Shown: one piece after another, positions 16,323-25,440 of the stretch
How the letters are laid out: each line of letters starts with the position of its first letter
Numbering within the stretch: position 1 is the first letter of the stretch
Source of the DNA: Lactobacillus pasteurii DSM 23907 = CRBIP 24.76
Lineage (GTDB): Bacteria; Bacillota; Bacilli; Lactobacillales; Lactobacillaceae
Reading direction: 5' to 3'
Length of the DNA: 64,000 bases
NCBI RefSeq assembly: GCF_000297025.1
Contig: NZ_CAKD01000029.1
Coordinates: forward strand, 1-64,000
Position numbers and translations under genes: made by a program
Notes under the pieces: model-generated
Database searches by the model: none
Seen by the model: the letters and a program-made list of their open reading frames with translations, nothing else
What the model was told of the DNA's origin: nothing

Positions 16323-17660
16323 ATGACCAGTTTAACTGAATTTGCTAGAGCACATTTTAAGGATTATGACGAATTTTTTGAATTAAAAACGATCGCAGCT
16401 CAACATCTTAATCAAAAAGAAACGGCTGATTGGCTAATTGCTAAGTTTAAGGAGTTAAAGGCTGATGTAGTTGAAGAATGGAATGATCATGGTGGTCCAA
16501 GCAATATTTTTGCGGAATTTAAAGCTGATAGCGATAAAACGGTCTTATTCTATAACCACTATGATACGCAGCCTGAAGGGGATGTGAACGATTGGGATAG
16601 CGATCCTTATCAAGTTACAGTTAAAGATGGCAAGTTGATCGTTAGAGGAGCACTGGACGACAAGGGCGAATTAGTTACTAGATTAATTCTGATTGATTAT
16701 TTAAAGCAGACGAATCAATTGCCCGTCAATGTAAAGTTCTTCGTTGAAGGCGAAGAAGAAATTGGTTCAAGCCATATCGTTGAATATACCAATGCTTATC
16801 AAGAGCGACTTAAGGCAGACTTGTGCATTTGGGAGGGCGGAGCCAAGAATTCTAAGGGCAAGCTGGTAGTTAGCGGCGGCTTAAAGGGCGTCTCCTGCAT
16901 TGAAGTTGGCGTTGAGACAGCTAATACTGACTTGCATTCATCTCAAGCTAGCTATGCTGAAAGTGCACCTTGGCGCCTAGTTCAAGGATTGGCAACTTTG
17001 CGCGAAGTGGGAACTAATCGAATTTTGATTGATGGAATCTATGATGATGTTGATTCAATTAGCGATGAAGAAAAACAATATGTTGAAGGCTATGAATTTG
17101 ACCCAGATAAAATTAGCCAAGATTCAGAATTAGCGCGTCCTTTATTGACTGATGACCCAAAACTAGCCTTAGTCAATGAGCCAACGATTACCATTAACGG
17201 CCTAACTAGCGGCTATCAAAAAGAAGGGGTTAAGACTGTTTTGCCACGTTTTGCTAAGGCTAAGATTGACTTCCGCTTATCGCCAAATCAAGACCCTGAA
17301 AGAGTTGCCCAGTTAACCCAGCAGCAACTAATTAAGAATGGCTTTTCAGATTTGAAGGTTAAGTATTTGGTTGGCCAGCCAGGTTATCGAGCAGATATTA
17401 CTGACCCAGTGATTCGCTTGGTACTTGAGCAAGCAAAGGAAGTTTATGGCCCAACTGGCGTTCAGTATGTGTTAAATGACTTTGTAGCTGGTCCAGCTTA
17501 TGCTTTTGGTAGAAATCTTGGCTTGCCACTAATTAATTATGGTATCGGCAATTCTAGCTCTAACATGCATGGCGCTAATGAAAATGTTCTGTTTAGCGAT
17601 ATTGAGCAAGTGCTTATTTTGCATGAGAGAATTTTGCGAGAGGTTAATAAGCAAGGGTAG
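16323..17660 (+). CDS. M20-family metallopeptidase (dipeptidase)
   Basis: A 445-residue zinc peptidase of the M20/M25/M40 group. Metal-site motifs in order are FYNHYDTQPEG (first His/Asp), GALDDKGELVTR (bridging Asp), FFVEGEEEIGSSH (catalytic and metal Glu) and a C-terminal SSSNMHGANENV (last His). A dimerisation domain lies around residues 195-310. I chose ATG 16323 with GAAAGGTGG upstream. The open frame extends into the T-box terminator but has no start signal there. Control by an uncharged tRNA suggests that the enzyme frees an amino acid from imported peptides when that amino acid is scarce. Confidence 0.9.
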   Translation: MTSLTEFARAHFKDYDEFFELKTIAAQHLNQKETADWLIAKFKELKADVVEEWNDHGGPSNIFAEFKADSDKTVLFYNHYDTQPEGDVNDWDSDPYQVTVKDGKLIVRGALDDKGELVTRLILIDYLKQTNQLPVNVKFFVEGEEEIGSSHIVEYTNAYQERLKADLCIWEGGAKNSKGKLVVSGGLKGVSCIEVGVETANTDLHSSQASYAESAPWRLVQGLATLREVGTNRILIDGIYDDVDSISDEEKQYVEGYEFDPDKISQDSELARPLLTDDPKLALVNEPTITINGLTSGYQKEGVKTVLPRFAKAKIDFRLSPNQDPERVAQLTQQQLIKNGFSDLKVKYLVGQPGYRADITDPVIRLVLEQAKEVYGPTGVQYVLNDFVAGPAYAFGRNLGLPLINYGIGNSSSNMHGANENVLFSDIEQVLILHERILREVNKQG

Positions 17661-17711
17661 GTTAAGGGAACGAAAATTACTGTTTTTGTTTAGTAGAAGG
17701 TAGGAATAATT

Positions 17712-18539
17712 GTGACGATTGGCGAGGCATTACATACAATAAGATTAAACTTGGGATTAAGTCAACAACAGATGTGTGAGGGAATTGTCAGCCGACCATT
17801 TTATGCAAAAGTTGAAAGTGGAAAAAATAGAATTAATGCAGAAAGTTTATTTGAAATATTATTTAAACATCAAGTAGATGTTCTTGAATTTTCTGAGTTG
17901 ATCCAAGAAACATATATTTCGGGAAAAAATAAGACTGAAATACAATTTAAAGATAGGATGGATAATGCTGTTAATACCCGAAATGTTGAATCTTTAGAAA
18001 GATATTGTCAAAAAATAGTAGCTACTTCGGATAACAAGATATTGAAGTTACGGGCTTTAGTGACGTTAGCATATTTTAAAGGAGAAGTGAAAGATATTGA
18101 CGAAAATATATATAAGGAATTGAAAAAAGAATTTGATGAAGGGCGTAACTGGACTACCAGACCAGATTTGTTGACGTTATTGGGAAATACTATGCCATTA
18201 TGGTCACAAGAAGAATTGGATTTTTTAATAAGTAGGTTACTGGCTTCTGTCAAAAGACATAAATATTCGGAATTAGCGTTAGAAAGATATCTACGAATAT
18301 TTGGAAACTATTTGGTGACATGCTACGACAGAAAAATTAGTATTAGATCTAATACTAATATTGTAGAAGTAATTAATTACATAATTAGCACTACTAAGTC
18401 ATTTCATTTAATGATTTATAGAATAAATACTTTTTATCTGGAGGCAATGTTATCAGGGAATATAGACAAAGCTCAAAAAATTAGAAAAAATATGGAAGAT
18501 TATGGTTATGGAGCTGTAATAGCTAGCTGGCCTATATGA
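17712..18539 (+). CDS. Rgg/GadR/MutR-family transcriptional regulator
   Basis: A 275-residue protein with an N-terminal helix-turn-helix (IGEALHTIRLNLGLSQQQMC, then SRPFYAKVESGKNRI) and a helical repeat C-terminal domain, the Rgg layout that binds short peptide pheromones. GTG 17712 follows AGGTAGGAA. The gene is clearly more AT-rich than its neighbours (many ATA and AAA codons), which suggests recent transfer. The MFS gene 123 bases downstream on the same strand is the probable target. A hydrophobic SHP-type pheromone gene is not visible in the gaps on either side. Confidence 0.8.
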   Translation: MTIGEALHTIRLNLGLSQQQMCEGIVSRPFYAKVESGKNRINAESLFEILFKHQVDVLEFSELIQETYISGKNKTEIQFKDRMDNAVNTRNVESLERYCQKIVATSDNKILKLRALVTLAYFKGEVKDIDENIYKELKKEFDEGRNWTTRPDLLTLLGNTMPLWSQEELDFLISRLLASVKRHKYSELALERYLRIFGNYLVTCYDRKISIRSNTNIVEVINYIISTTKSFHLMIYRINTFYLEAMLSGNIDKAQKIRKNMEDYGYGAVIASWPI

Positions 18540-18662
18540 TATGTAACAAATATGATACAAGAAGAATCTTGTTTTAATTAATAAGTGTATATTATTTTTG
18601 GTGAGAATTACAGGTTGGAGTAGCATAGACAATTGTTTAAAAAATTATAAGTATCGAAGACG

Positions 18663-19871
18663 ATGAAAAAATATAAATACATTTACTATTACATAAGCAT
18701 ACTTTACACAGTAGGTGTGTCACTATGGAGCGGAACGATTTATCTGTTCATGCGTCATATAGGCTATAATTATAGCCAAATAAATCTGTTTCTCAGTATT
18801 TTTTGGATCGTAACGTTTTTCGCAGAGGTTCCATCTGGATACATTGCAGATAAATTTGGCTATTTAAAAACAATTACTGTTAGTGGAATAATTCGAGCAG
18901 TAGGACTCTTAGTATTGGCATTTAGCCCATTTAATCTGTTTTACATGACTTTAAGTGGGATTTTGACTGCGATAGGAGATTCACTCCAATCTGGAACGAT
19001 GGATTCGTGGATTGCAAATAAATCCGCAATTGGTCATACCAAGAATGAGCTTGGCTCGATTTATTCAGGTTATAGGATAATTGCGACACCAATAACAATG
19101 CTAGCGACGTTTGTTGGGGCAAACATCTTGGGAAATATTAACTTGCAGCTTCCCCTAATTGCCGGGGCCATTTTCTTGATTGTTACTAGTCTGACAGTTA
19201 TTCCAATGTTTAAGTACGACAGTCAAAATCTGCAAAGCAAGATAAATATTTGGTCGGGGATAAACATAGTAAGTGATGTTAAAGAGGCCGTTAAGCATGA
19301 AAAGAAGACGTTGGCAATAGTGTTGTTATTATTGCCCATTGCTATTATTTCGTCAGGCCCATTGGATCAATGGCAGATCTATTTTCAGCACGGAAAACAT
19401 GTCAATTCAGGTACGATATCAGTTTTTATGACTTTATCAGGGATGCTGGCCATAACTATTTATAATCGAGTTGTTTCCAAAAAGCAGCTAAACAATAAGA
19501 ATCAGCTTGATTTGATTGTTATGAGCTCTATCATGATGACCGTCACTATTTGGTTAGTTGTGGTAACTAGGTCAAGTTACTATGCTTCGCTTGTCCTATT
19601 TATGGTACATACAATGTTTGGAAGTGTAGAAAATTTGATTGCTGGGGTAGTATTGCAATCAGCTATTGAAACGGAAAATCGTAGAGCAACAATCATATCC
19701 GTATCTAATGCATTAGACGCAGGAATTGAGGTAATTGCGCTAGCTGCTAATGGATTTTTGTCCGATCATTATGGAATTGGTTTTGCCTGGAATAGCCTAG
19801 CTGCAGTAGGTTTGGCGATTTTTGTACTAGGTTTCATAGTAAGTAAAAGAAGACTGGGGGTTGGTAAATAA
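18663..19871 (+). CDS. MFS transporter (drug/peptide efflux type)
   Basis: A 402-residue protein with 12 predicted membrane segments. The motif-A region between helices 2 and 3 reads GYIADKFGYLKTI, close to the G-x-L-aDr-G-R consensus. It is preceded by the rgg-type gene and overlaps the next gene by one base (TAATG). The ribosome binding site is weak (GAAGACG). The AT-rich start blends to more typical composition towards the end. Rgg-MFS pairs often export peptides or toxic compounds, but the substrate here is unknown. Confidence 0.8.
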   Translation: MKKYKYIYYYISILYTVGVSLWSGTIYLFMRHIGYNYSQINLFLSIFWIVTFFAEVPSGYIADKFGYLKTITVSGIIRAVGLLVLAFSPFNLFYMTLSGILTAIGDSLQSGTMDSWIANKSAIGHTKNELGSIYSGYRIIATPITMLATFVGANILGNINLQLPLIAGAIFLIVTSLTVIPMFKYDSQNLQSKINIWSGINIVSDVKEAVKHEKKTLAIVLLLLPIAIISSGPLDQWQIYFQHGKHVNSGTISVFMTLSGMLAITIYNRVVSKKQLNNKNQLDLIVMSSIMMTVTIWLVVVTRSSYYASLVLFMVHTMFGSVENLIAGVVLQSAIETENRRATIISVSNALDAGIEVIALAANGFLSDHYGIGFAWNSLAAVGLAIFVLGFIVSKRRLGVGK

Positions 19872-20119
19872 TGGAACTAGCTAATTTTTTACATGATGGA
19901 AAACTAATTACGATTCCGCGCAAGCAAAAAGCTAAAGAAGTATTGTTTGATGCCTTGATTGATAAATTCGAATTTGATCATGACTACAGTGAAAAAGAGG
20001 TCAATGAAATCTTGGCAGAAGTTTATGATGATTATGCAATTTTGCGCCGATACTTGGTTGATACCGGGCGCTTAGCACGAGATGACTATGGCCACCATTA
20101 TCGTAGAATAAAAAAGTAA
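19871..20119 (+). CDS. DUF2087-family small protein
   Basis: An 82-residue protein with the family pattern: IPRKQKAKEVLFDAL, FEFDHDYSEKEVNEIL and DDYAILRRYLVDTGRLARD, then a short end GHHYRRIKK. DUF2087 domains fold as winged helices and often sit at the C terminus of ArsR-type regulators or stand alone. Nucleic-acid binding is possible but unproven. Translation is probably coupled to the MFS gene by the TAATG overlap. Confidence 0.82.
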   Translation: MELANFLHDGKLITIPRKQKAKEVLFDALIDKFEFDHDYSEKEVNEILAEVYDDYAILRRYLVDTGRLARDDYGHHYRRIKK

Positions 20120-20200
20120 AATATAGATATTCCTCCTTGCATCTGGTTTATAATTTTGGTAACATAGTAAAAATTTTAGCTAGATGGAAGGAGTTTTTTT

Positions 20201-20842
20201 ATGGGATTAAATGCTTATATTCAAGGTTTCAACAGTTTAGAGTCAATCGATCGGGCACCAGGCTACTTCAAGTACCACCACCATTCAGTGGCAGACCACT
20301 GCTTCAGAACGGCTGAACTTGCACAAATGATGGGCGATATCGAAGAAGTTAAAGGCGGACAAAAGATCGATTGGAAGGCTTTATACGAAAAGAGTTTAAA
20401 CCACGACTATACTGAACGCTTCATTGGGGATATCAAGACGCCAGTCAAGTATGCAACGCCAGAATTGCGCAAAATGATTGGGGATGTCGAAGAAACTATG
20501 ACAAATAAGTTTATCAAAGACGAAATCCCAGCTGAATTCCAAGAAATCTACACTAAGCGCTTATCTGAAGGCAAAGACGATACCTTAGAAGGTAAGATTC
20601 TATCAATTTGCGACAAGCTGGATCTTTTATACGAAGCATATGGCGAAATTGAATTAGGAAATCCTAACCCAGTCTTTATGCAAATGTTTAAAGAAAGTCT
20701 TGAAACAATCAAGAAGTTTGATGACTTAGTTTGTGTGCAATACTTTATTAAGCATATTTTGCCAGACTTATTCAAGGGTGATTTTGCCGGCAAAGACAAA
20801 ATGCAACGGATTGCCTTTAGTATCTTATTGATGGGTGAGTAG
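20201..20842 (+). CDS. HD-domain hydrolase, YfbR-like
   Basis: A 213-residue HD-superfamily phosphohydrolase. Metal ligands are visible as H in HHSVADHCFRTAEL, the HD pair in SLNHDYTERFIGDIKTP and the distal Asp in CDKLDLLYEA. The YfbR branch acts as a 5'-deoxynucleotidase, but members in lactobacilli are not well characterised. It has a clean GAAGGAG ribosome binding site. It ends one base before the alternative start of the HNH gene, so the two are co-transcribed. Confidence 0.82.
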   Translation: MGLNAYIQGFNSLESIDRAPGYFKYHHHSVADHCFRTAELAQMMGDIEEVKGGQKIDWKALYEKSLNHDYTERFIGDIKTPVKYATPELRKMIGDVEETMTNKFIKDEIPAEFQEIYTKRLSEGKDDTLEGKILSICDKLDLLYEAYGEIELGNPNPVFMQMFKESLETIKKFDDLVCVQYFIKHILPDLFKGDFAGKDKMQRIAFSILLMGE

Positions 20843-20843
20843 C

Positions 20844-21755
20844 GTGAAATTTCAATGTAGTTCATGTGGCTTAAGGATGGCATCGCTACATTTTAAGCAA
20901 GCAGGCTTGATGAATCCAAAGCTAACCAGCATTTGCGATATTTGTATCCAGCGCGGGCTTGATCCTGAAGAATATGCTAACGACACTGTAGCGACTTTTG
21001 CTAAAGCCTTGCTGTATGCCTTTATAGGCAAAGATGGCGAGCAAGAAGTTGAATGGCTAGTCAAAACTAGACAGCTGCAAAAGCGTTATGAAGGTTTTAT
21101 TCAAGATTACGACAACAATGCAGTTGCCTTGCAGCAAGTTGATCGAGCAGAATTTAACCGAGCAATTATTGCTAGCCAAGATGGCCTAAGACCTGCTCCA
21201 GATTCGGGTCGGGAATTTTCCTATAATCTGGAACAATTGGGTTTGCAGGTTGATTTTCAGCTGAATGAGGTCGATTATATCGATCGCGAGCGCATTCGGG
21301 CCAAGTATCGCTATCGCTGTCAGTACTGCGGTCGCAAGGGGCATAGCGTTGATCATAAGGATCCTGTGTCGCTATCGCATAACAATGACTTTTCGAACTT
21401 GATTTTGGCTTGTTCTGAATGCAATCGAATTAAGTCTGATATGCCATATGACTTGTTTGTTAGCTTGAATGAGCAGCTTAAGCCGATCAATCGGAAGCTG
21501 GTTAAGTACGAAAACAGTCTAGGCACTTTGAAAGAAGAGTTCCAACATCGGCGCAGCTATTTGGCTGCTCAGGTTCATCTTAAGGGCGTGGTAGCTGATC
21601 CAGAGCTAAATGCGATTAGAAAAGAAAATAAAAAATTGCAAGATGCCATCGACACCTTACAAAGTGATTATGATGAATTGCGCCACGTGCGTGAGGAGTA
21701 TTTTGCGACTCATTGGCGCCTGTCTGAATTAGAAGAAAATTCCGATATAGTTTAA
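20844..21755 (+). CDS. HNH endonuclease-domain protein with N-terminal zinc finger
   Basis: About 303 residues. It opens with a CxxC...CxxC zinc-finger-like unit (CSSCGLRM ... CDIC). The centre has an HNH nuclease core: CQYCGRKGHSVDHKDPVS and then LACSECNRIKSDMPY. The C terminus has a long coiled-coil stretch (about residues 250-300). The start is GTG 20844, one base after the upstream stop. GTG 20835 (overlapping) is possible. HNH proteins of this plain type occur in core and mobile contexts. Here it pairs with a YfbR-like hydrolase, and no restriction or phage gene is near. Confidence 0.78.
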   Translation: MKFQCSSCGLRMASLHFKQAGLMNPKLTSICDICIQRGLDPEEYANDTVATFAKALLYAFIGKDGEQEVEWLVKTRQLQKRYEGFIQDYDNNAVALQQVDRAEFNRAIIASQDGLRPAPDSGREFSYNLEQLGLQVDFQLNEVDYIDRERIRAKYRYRCQYCGRKGHSVDHKDPVSLSHNNDFSNLILACSECNRIKSDMPYDLFVSLNEQLKPINRKLVKYENSLGTLKEEFQHRRSYLAAQVHLKGVVADPELNAIRKENKKLQDAIDTLQSDYDELRHVREEYFATHWRLSELEENSDIV

Positions 21756-21759
21756 AACT

Positions 21760-21788
21760 TAAGCTTGGCCTTGGGGCCAGGCTTTTTC
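21760..21788 (+). terminator. Terminator after the HNH gene
   Basis: AAGCTTGGCC pairs with GGCCAGGCTT (G-U allowed) around TTGG and is followed by TTT. Confidence 0.75.
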
Positions 21789-21807
21789 TATGCCTCAAGT
21801 TTTGCGC

Positions 21808-21846
21808 AAAAAAATAGCAGCCATCCATGCTGGATGAGTAGCTACC
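21808..21846 (-). terminator. Terminator of the lysine-type ABC operon
   Basis: On the minus strand an imperfect stem (TAGC outer arm, CATCCA/TGGATG inner arm) is followed by seven U residues from the A run at 21808-21814. Confidence 0.65.
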
Positions 21847-21861
21847 ATTAAAAAAGAATAT

Positions 21862-22617
21862 TTAAAAGTCGTTTTGCTTAAAGTTGCGCAAGAATTTCTG
21901 CGTCTTTTCGTTTTGTGGTTGATCAAAGATCTGTTCAGGCGCACCTTCTTCAGTCACAATACCATCGCTGATGAAGAGTACGTGATCAGAAACGTTCTTA
22001 GCAAAGCCCATTTCGTGGGTAACGATTACCATCGTTAAACCAGTAGTAGCTAGCTTTTGCATAACGTCAAGTACTTCACCGACCATTTCTGGGTCAAGGG
22101 CAGAAGTTGGTTCGTCAAACAAAAGCACTTCAGGGTTCATTGAAATTGCACGCGCAATCGCTACACGTTGTTGTTGACCACCGGACAATTGCTTTGGCTT
22201 AGCGTTGATGAAGGGCTCCATGCCAACTTTGCGCAAGTTTTCAAGGGCAATTCTTTCAGCTTCTTCTTTTGAACGCTTCAAGACTAATTGTTGGCCGATC
22301 ATGCAGTTTTGCAAGACGTTCTTGTTTTCGAACAAGTCGAATTGTTGGAATACCATGCCGACTCTTGATCTGAACTTGTTGCGGTCATATCCAGCTTCCA
22401 AGACATTTTCCCCATGGAAGAGGATCTCGCCACCAGTTGGCTCTTCAAGCAAGTTGATGCAGCGCAAGGTAGTAGACTTACCACCACCAGAAGGACCAAT
22501 AATTGAGACGATTTCGCCTTTATTGATATTGAAGGAAATATCGCGCAAAACTTGATGATCGCCGAAGGATTTTTGCAAATGATTAATACTTAAAATCTTG
22601 TCATTATTTTCAGCCAT
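21862..22617 (-). CDS. Amino acid ABC transporter ATPase (predicted lysine)
   Basis: A 251-residue polar amino-acid-type importer ATPase. Motifs are Walker [11 protein letters not shown]-loop [14 protein letters not shown], signature [14 protein letters not shown], Walker [14 protein letters not shown] and switch VTHEMGF. Its start overlaps the stop of the fused substrate-binding/permease gene by one base, so the two are translated together. The lysine riboswitch upstream of the operon gives the substrate prediction. Confidence 0.93.
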   Translation of the reverse strand: MAENNDKILSINHLQKSFGDHQVLRDISFNINKGEIVSIIGPSGGGKSTTLRCINLLEEPTGGEILFHGENVLEAGYDRNKFRSRVGMVFQQFDLFENKNVLQNCMIGQQLVLKRSKEEAERIALENLRKVGMEPFINAKPKQLSGGQQQRVAIARAISMNPEVLLFDEPTSALDPEMVGEVLDVMQKLATTGLTMVIVTHEMGFAKNVSDHVLFISDGIVTEEGAPEQIFDQPQNEKTQKFLRNFKQNDF

Positions 22618-24239
22618 TAGTTATTAGCCCCCGAATCTTTAGAATTTCCCACTTGAATTTGATTTGCCATTAAGTTGTAGTTACGATTGCCATCAAGTTT
22701 TCTTTCAATCAAGTTGAAGATTCTAGTAATGGTGAAAGTAAGTACCAAGTAAATTGCTGAAATTGTCAAGTAAGTTGGGAAGAATTGGAATGTTTGACTG
22801 GCAATAGTCGTACCAACGAAGAACAATTCTGAAACTGAGATAATGCTCAAAACAGAAGTATCCTTGATGTTAACGATGAATTCGTTAGTGATTGATGGCA
22901 ATGAGTTTCTAATTGCTTGAGGTAAAATGATGTGCCACATTCTTTGGTTGTGAGTCATACCCAAAGCACTAGCTGCTTCAAATTGACCTTCAGGTGTAGA
23001 AATAATACCACCACGGATAACCTCGGCTAGGTAAGCACCAGTGTTAATTGAAACAATAATTAAAGCAGCAACGGTACGGTTTAAGTTCAAGTGCCAGAAT
23101 TGGGCAATACCGTAGTAGATTACGGCAGCTTGAACCATCATTGGCGTACCACGGAAGACTTCAACGTAGACTGATAATAGCCAGTTGACGATCTTCAAAG
23201 CAACCTTCTTGCCAGTAGTAGTTGGGGTAGGGATAGTTCTAACGATACCTACCAATAAACCGATGATGAAACCAGCAATCGTACCAACCAAGGCGATCAA
23301 CAAGGTCATGCCGATACCGCTGATGATCATGTTGCCGTATTGCTTCCAAGTTGAAACTAGCCAGCTTTGCTTCTTGCCAGTCTTCTTGTCGGTTGATTCA
23401 GTCTTAGGTTGTTCTTTAACAGCAGTCACCATTAATTGTTGACGCTTCTTGTTAGAAATTGTCTTCAAGATTGCATTGACGTCATTCAATAGCTTAGTGT
23501 TGCCCTTCTTGACACCAATACTTGTGACAGAATCTGAATAAGGGATCTTGAAGCCCTTCATCTTGTTCAAGTTGATAGCAACGATGTTAGGGTTAACTTG
23601 CTTGTAGCTTTCGTATTCGATGTCTTCAGCTACATAACCGTCGATCGTGCCTGAAATCAAGCTTTGACGCATAGCTGAGAAGTCTCTCATCGCAGGTTCG
23701 CGCTTAGCGCCCTTTAATTGCTTGATCAAACCATAGTGCAAAGTACCTTGTTGTGCAGTTAATTTTGCACCCTTGAAGTCGTTTAAGGTCTTGGCAGATA
23801 CATATTTATTAGTCTTGTTAAGAATAATTACGAAAGTTCCCTTGCGGTAAGGTTCAGAAAAGTTGATGGCCTTGCGTCTTTCAGCTGTTGGACTCATACC
23901 AGCAATGATCAAGTCGATCTTGCCAGAAGTAAGCGAAGGTAAAAGTCCGTCCCATTCGGTCTTTTCTACGACAACCTTACGGTGGAGCTTCTTACCGATG
24001 ATCTTAGCGATTTGGACATCGTAACCATTGGCATAGGCGTGAGTACCGTCGATTGGTACAGCGCCGTTAGCATCAGTAGTTTGGGTCCAGTTGTAAGGGG
24101 GATAATTTGCTTCCATTCCCACTTTTAATACTTTGCTGTCAGCCTTAGCTGCTTGAACGCTTGGCGCGTGCATGTTAAAGCTAACGAGCATGGTAAATAT
24201 CATCGCAATTAGTGCGATTAATCTATATCTTGACTTCAA
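22617..24239 (-). CDS. Fused substrate-binding/permease protein of a lysine-type ABC importer
   Basis: A 540-residue fusion. A signal/anchor segment (residues 1-27) is followed by a type-3 solute-binding domain from about residue 35 ([47 protein letters not shown]) to residue 270. The C-terminal permease has the EAA-type loop [21 protein letters not shown] chose TTG 24239 because GGAGG lies 8 bases upstream. The open frame extends further into the riboswitch terminator, with no signal. The fusion needs only the separate ATPase to form a transporter. Lysine specificity is inferred from the riboswitch. Confidence 0.9.
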   Translation of the reverse strand: MKSRYRLIALIAMIFTMLVSFNMHAPSVQAAKADSKVLKVGMEANYPPYNWTQTTDANGAVPIDGTHAYANGYDVQIAKIIGKKLHRKVVVEKTEWDGLLPSLTSGKIDLIIAGMSPTAERRKAINFSEPYRKGTFVIILNKTNKYVSAKTLNDFKGAKLTAQQGTLHYGLIKQLKGAKREPAMRDFSAMRQSLISGTIDGYVAEDIEYESYKQVNPNIVAINLNKMKGFKIPYSDSVTSIGVKKGNTKLLNDVNAILKTISNKKRQQLMVTAVKEQPKTESTDKKTGKKQSWLVSTWKQYGNMIISGIGMTLLIALVGTIAGFIIGLLVGIVRTIPTPTTTGKKVALKIVNWLLSVYVEVFRGTPMMVQAAVIYYGIAQFWHLNLNRTVAALIIVSINTGAYLAEVIRGGIISTPEGQFEAASALGMTHNQRMWHIILPQAIRNSLPSITNEFIVNIKDTSVLSIISVSELFFVGTTIASQTFQFFPTYLTISAIYLVLTFTITRIFNLIERKLDGNRNYNLMANQIQVGNSKDSGANN

Positions 24240-24286
24240 TGAAAAAACCTCCAAATTTTCAACTAAAGCCAATACAATAAAAGCGT

Positions 24287-24515
24287 AAAAAGGCCTCGCT
24301 ACAATAAAAGCGAGGCCTAGTTTATTCATCAGTAATTAAACCAAATCGTATAGCGCTCCCTGATATTCTCAGGACAGTCTACAGGATCTGCTCCTGTAGC
24401 CCAACCGAACTAACCCGCGAAAGTCAATTCGATTTCGGCAACAATTCTTACAATCAGCTTAATCATATTCGCGTACTAGGCTGATTTTCGTAATTGTCGC
24501 AACCTCTATTGCATT
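24287..24515 (-). ncRNA. Lysine riboswitch (L box) with terminator
   Basis: Minus-strand blocks match the L box in order: ATAGAGGTTGCGAC (about 24509-24496), TTGCCGAA, GGTTGGG, GACTGTCCTGAG and CAGGGAGCGCTAT, with the last closing helix P1 on the first (aptamer about 24347-24513). A strong terminator follows (AGGCCTCGCT pairing with AGCGAGGCCT plus a U run, 24319-24287), and then the transporter start. Lysine binding should end transcription early. Confidence 0.9.
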
Positions 24516-24608
24516 GGATATTTATTTAACTGAGGAAAATATTAGATTGTTTTTACGCAAATGTCAAGCGAAAACTTTTTATTTTTAATAAAAATATTTC
24601 CAGGGAAA

Positions 24609-25373
24609 TTACATATGCTTGTGACCGTGGCGTTTGATCTTGACGAAGTGGAAAATAATCGTAACGCCCAAAATGCCAAAAACAATGATTGCAAACAAGA
24701 CATTGGACATCTCATAGTGCATTGGAGGCAAGGCTAAGAACAACTTCAGTGCAATTACTCCGATCAAGAAGTAAGCCATTGGCTGAAGTTCAGGGATGAT
24801 ATCCATCAACTTGATGATAATTTCTGCGATTCCCCGCATGCACAAGATACCGATCATGCCACCGATCAAGACAACTACTGGATTGTCAGATACAGCTAAA
24901 GCTGCTAGAACTGAGTCAATTGAAAAGACGATATCCATGGCTTCAATTGACACAACTGTTCGCCAAAATAGAGAAAGAATGTGCTTCTTTTCTTTCTTTG
25001 GCTTTTTCTTATGCTCGTGGTGAGCAGCTTTTTCAGGGTGTCTTTGGTCATAGAAGAACTTGAAGCTGAGGTAGAACAAGTAGATACTACCAGCTAATTT
25101 GATTTCCCAGAAGTTGATCAGATAAGTTCCAACACCAATAACGATAAAGCGGAAGATATAAGCGCCCCACAAACCATAGAGCAAGGACTTTTCTTGCTCT
25201 TTTTTACTTGGCAAGACTTGAGTTTGCGCTGCCAAAACTACCGCATTGTCGACTGACAATAGACATTCCATCAAGATCAAGGTTAGGATGATCATCCAAT
25301 CCTTGCCACTAGTGAGAACGTGCTCCCAATTATGTAAGTCAAAAAAGGGTGCATATAAATTAAAAAATGACAT
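24609..25373 (-). CDS. TerC-family membrane protein (probable manganese exporter)
   Basis: A 254-residue integral membrane protein with about seven helices. The two acidic signature helices are visible: LMECLLSVDNAVVLA and EAMDIVFSIDSVLAALA, whose Asp residues bind metal in the family. A His/Lys-rich loop (HPEKAAHHEHKKKPKKEKKH) and a His/Lys-rich tail (KIKRHGHKHM) flank the core and could bind metal. TerC/YkoY proteins export manganese, partly to metalate secreted proteins. No yybP-ykoY manganese riboswitch was found in the short upstream gap, so it may be transcribed with the sirtuin gene. Confidence 0.85.
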   Translation of the reverse strand: MSFFNLYAPFFDLHNWEHVLTSGKDWMIILTLILMECLLSVDNAVVLAAQTQVLPSKKEQEKSLLYGLWGAYIFRFIVIGVGTYLINFWEIKLAGSIYLFYLSFKFFYDQRHPEKAAHHEHKKKPKKEKKHILSLFWRTVVSIEAMDIVFSIDSVLAALAVSDNPVVVLIGGMIGILCMRGIAEIIIKLMDIIPELQPMAYFLIGVIALKLFLALPPMHYEMSNVLFAIIVFGILGVTIIFHFVKIKRHGHKHM

Positions 25374-25440
25374 AGTTACTAATCCCTCTACATACTATTT
25401 TTGCCTCCACTAGCTTAACAAGTCGGGGGAGCTTTTGCAA

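Noticed and set aside
18551-18580. A 9-codon ORF (MIQEESCFN) as an Rgg pheromone gene
   Set aside because: Too short, not hydrophobic and no ribosome binding site.
25374-25440. yybP-ykoY manganese riboswitch before the TerC gene
   Set aside because: The gap is only 67 bases and lacks the conserved loops.
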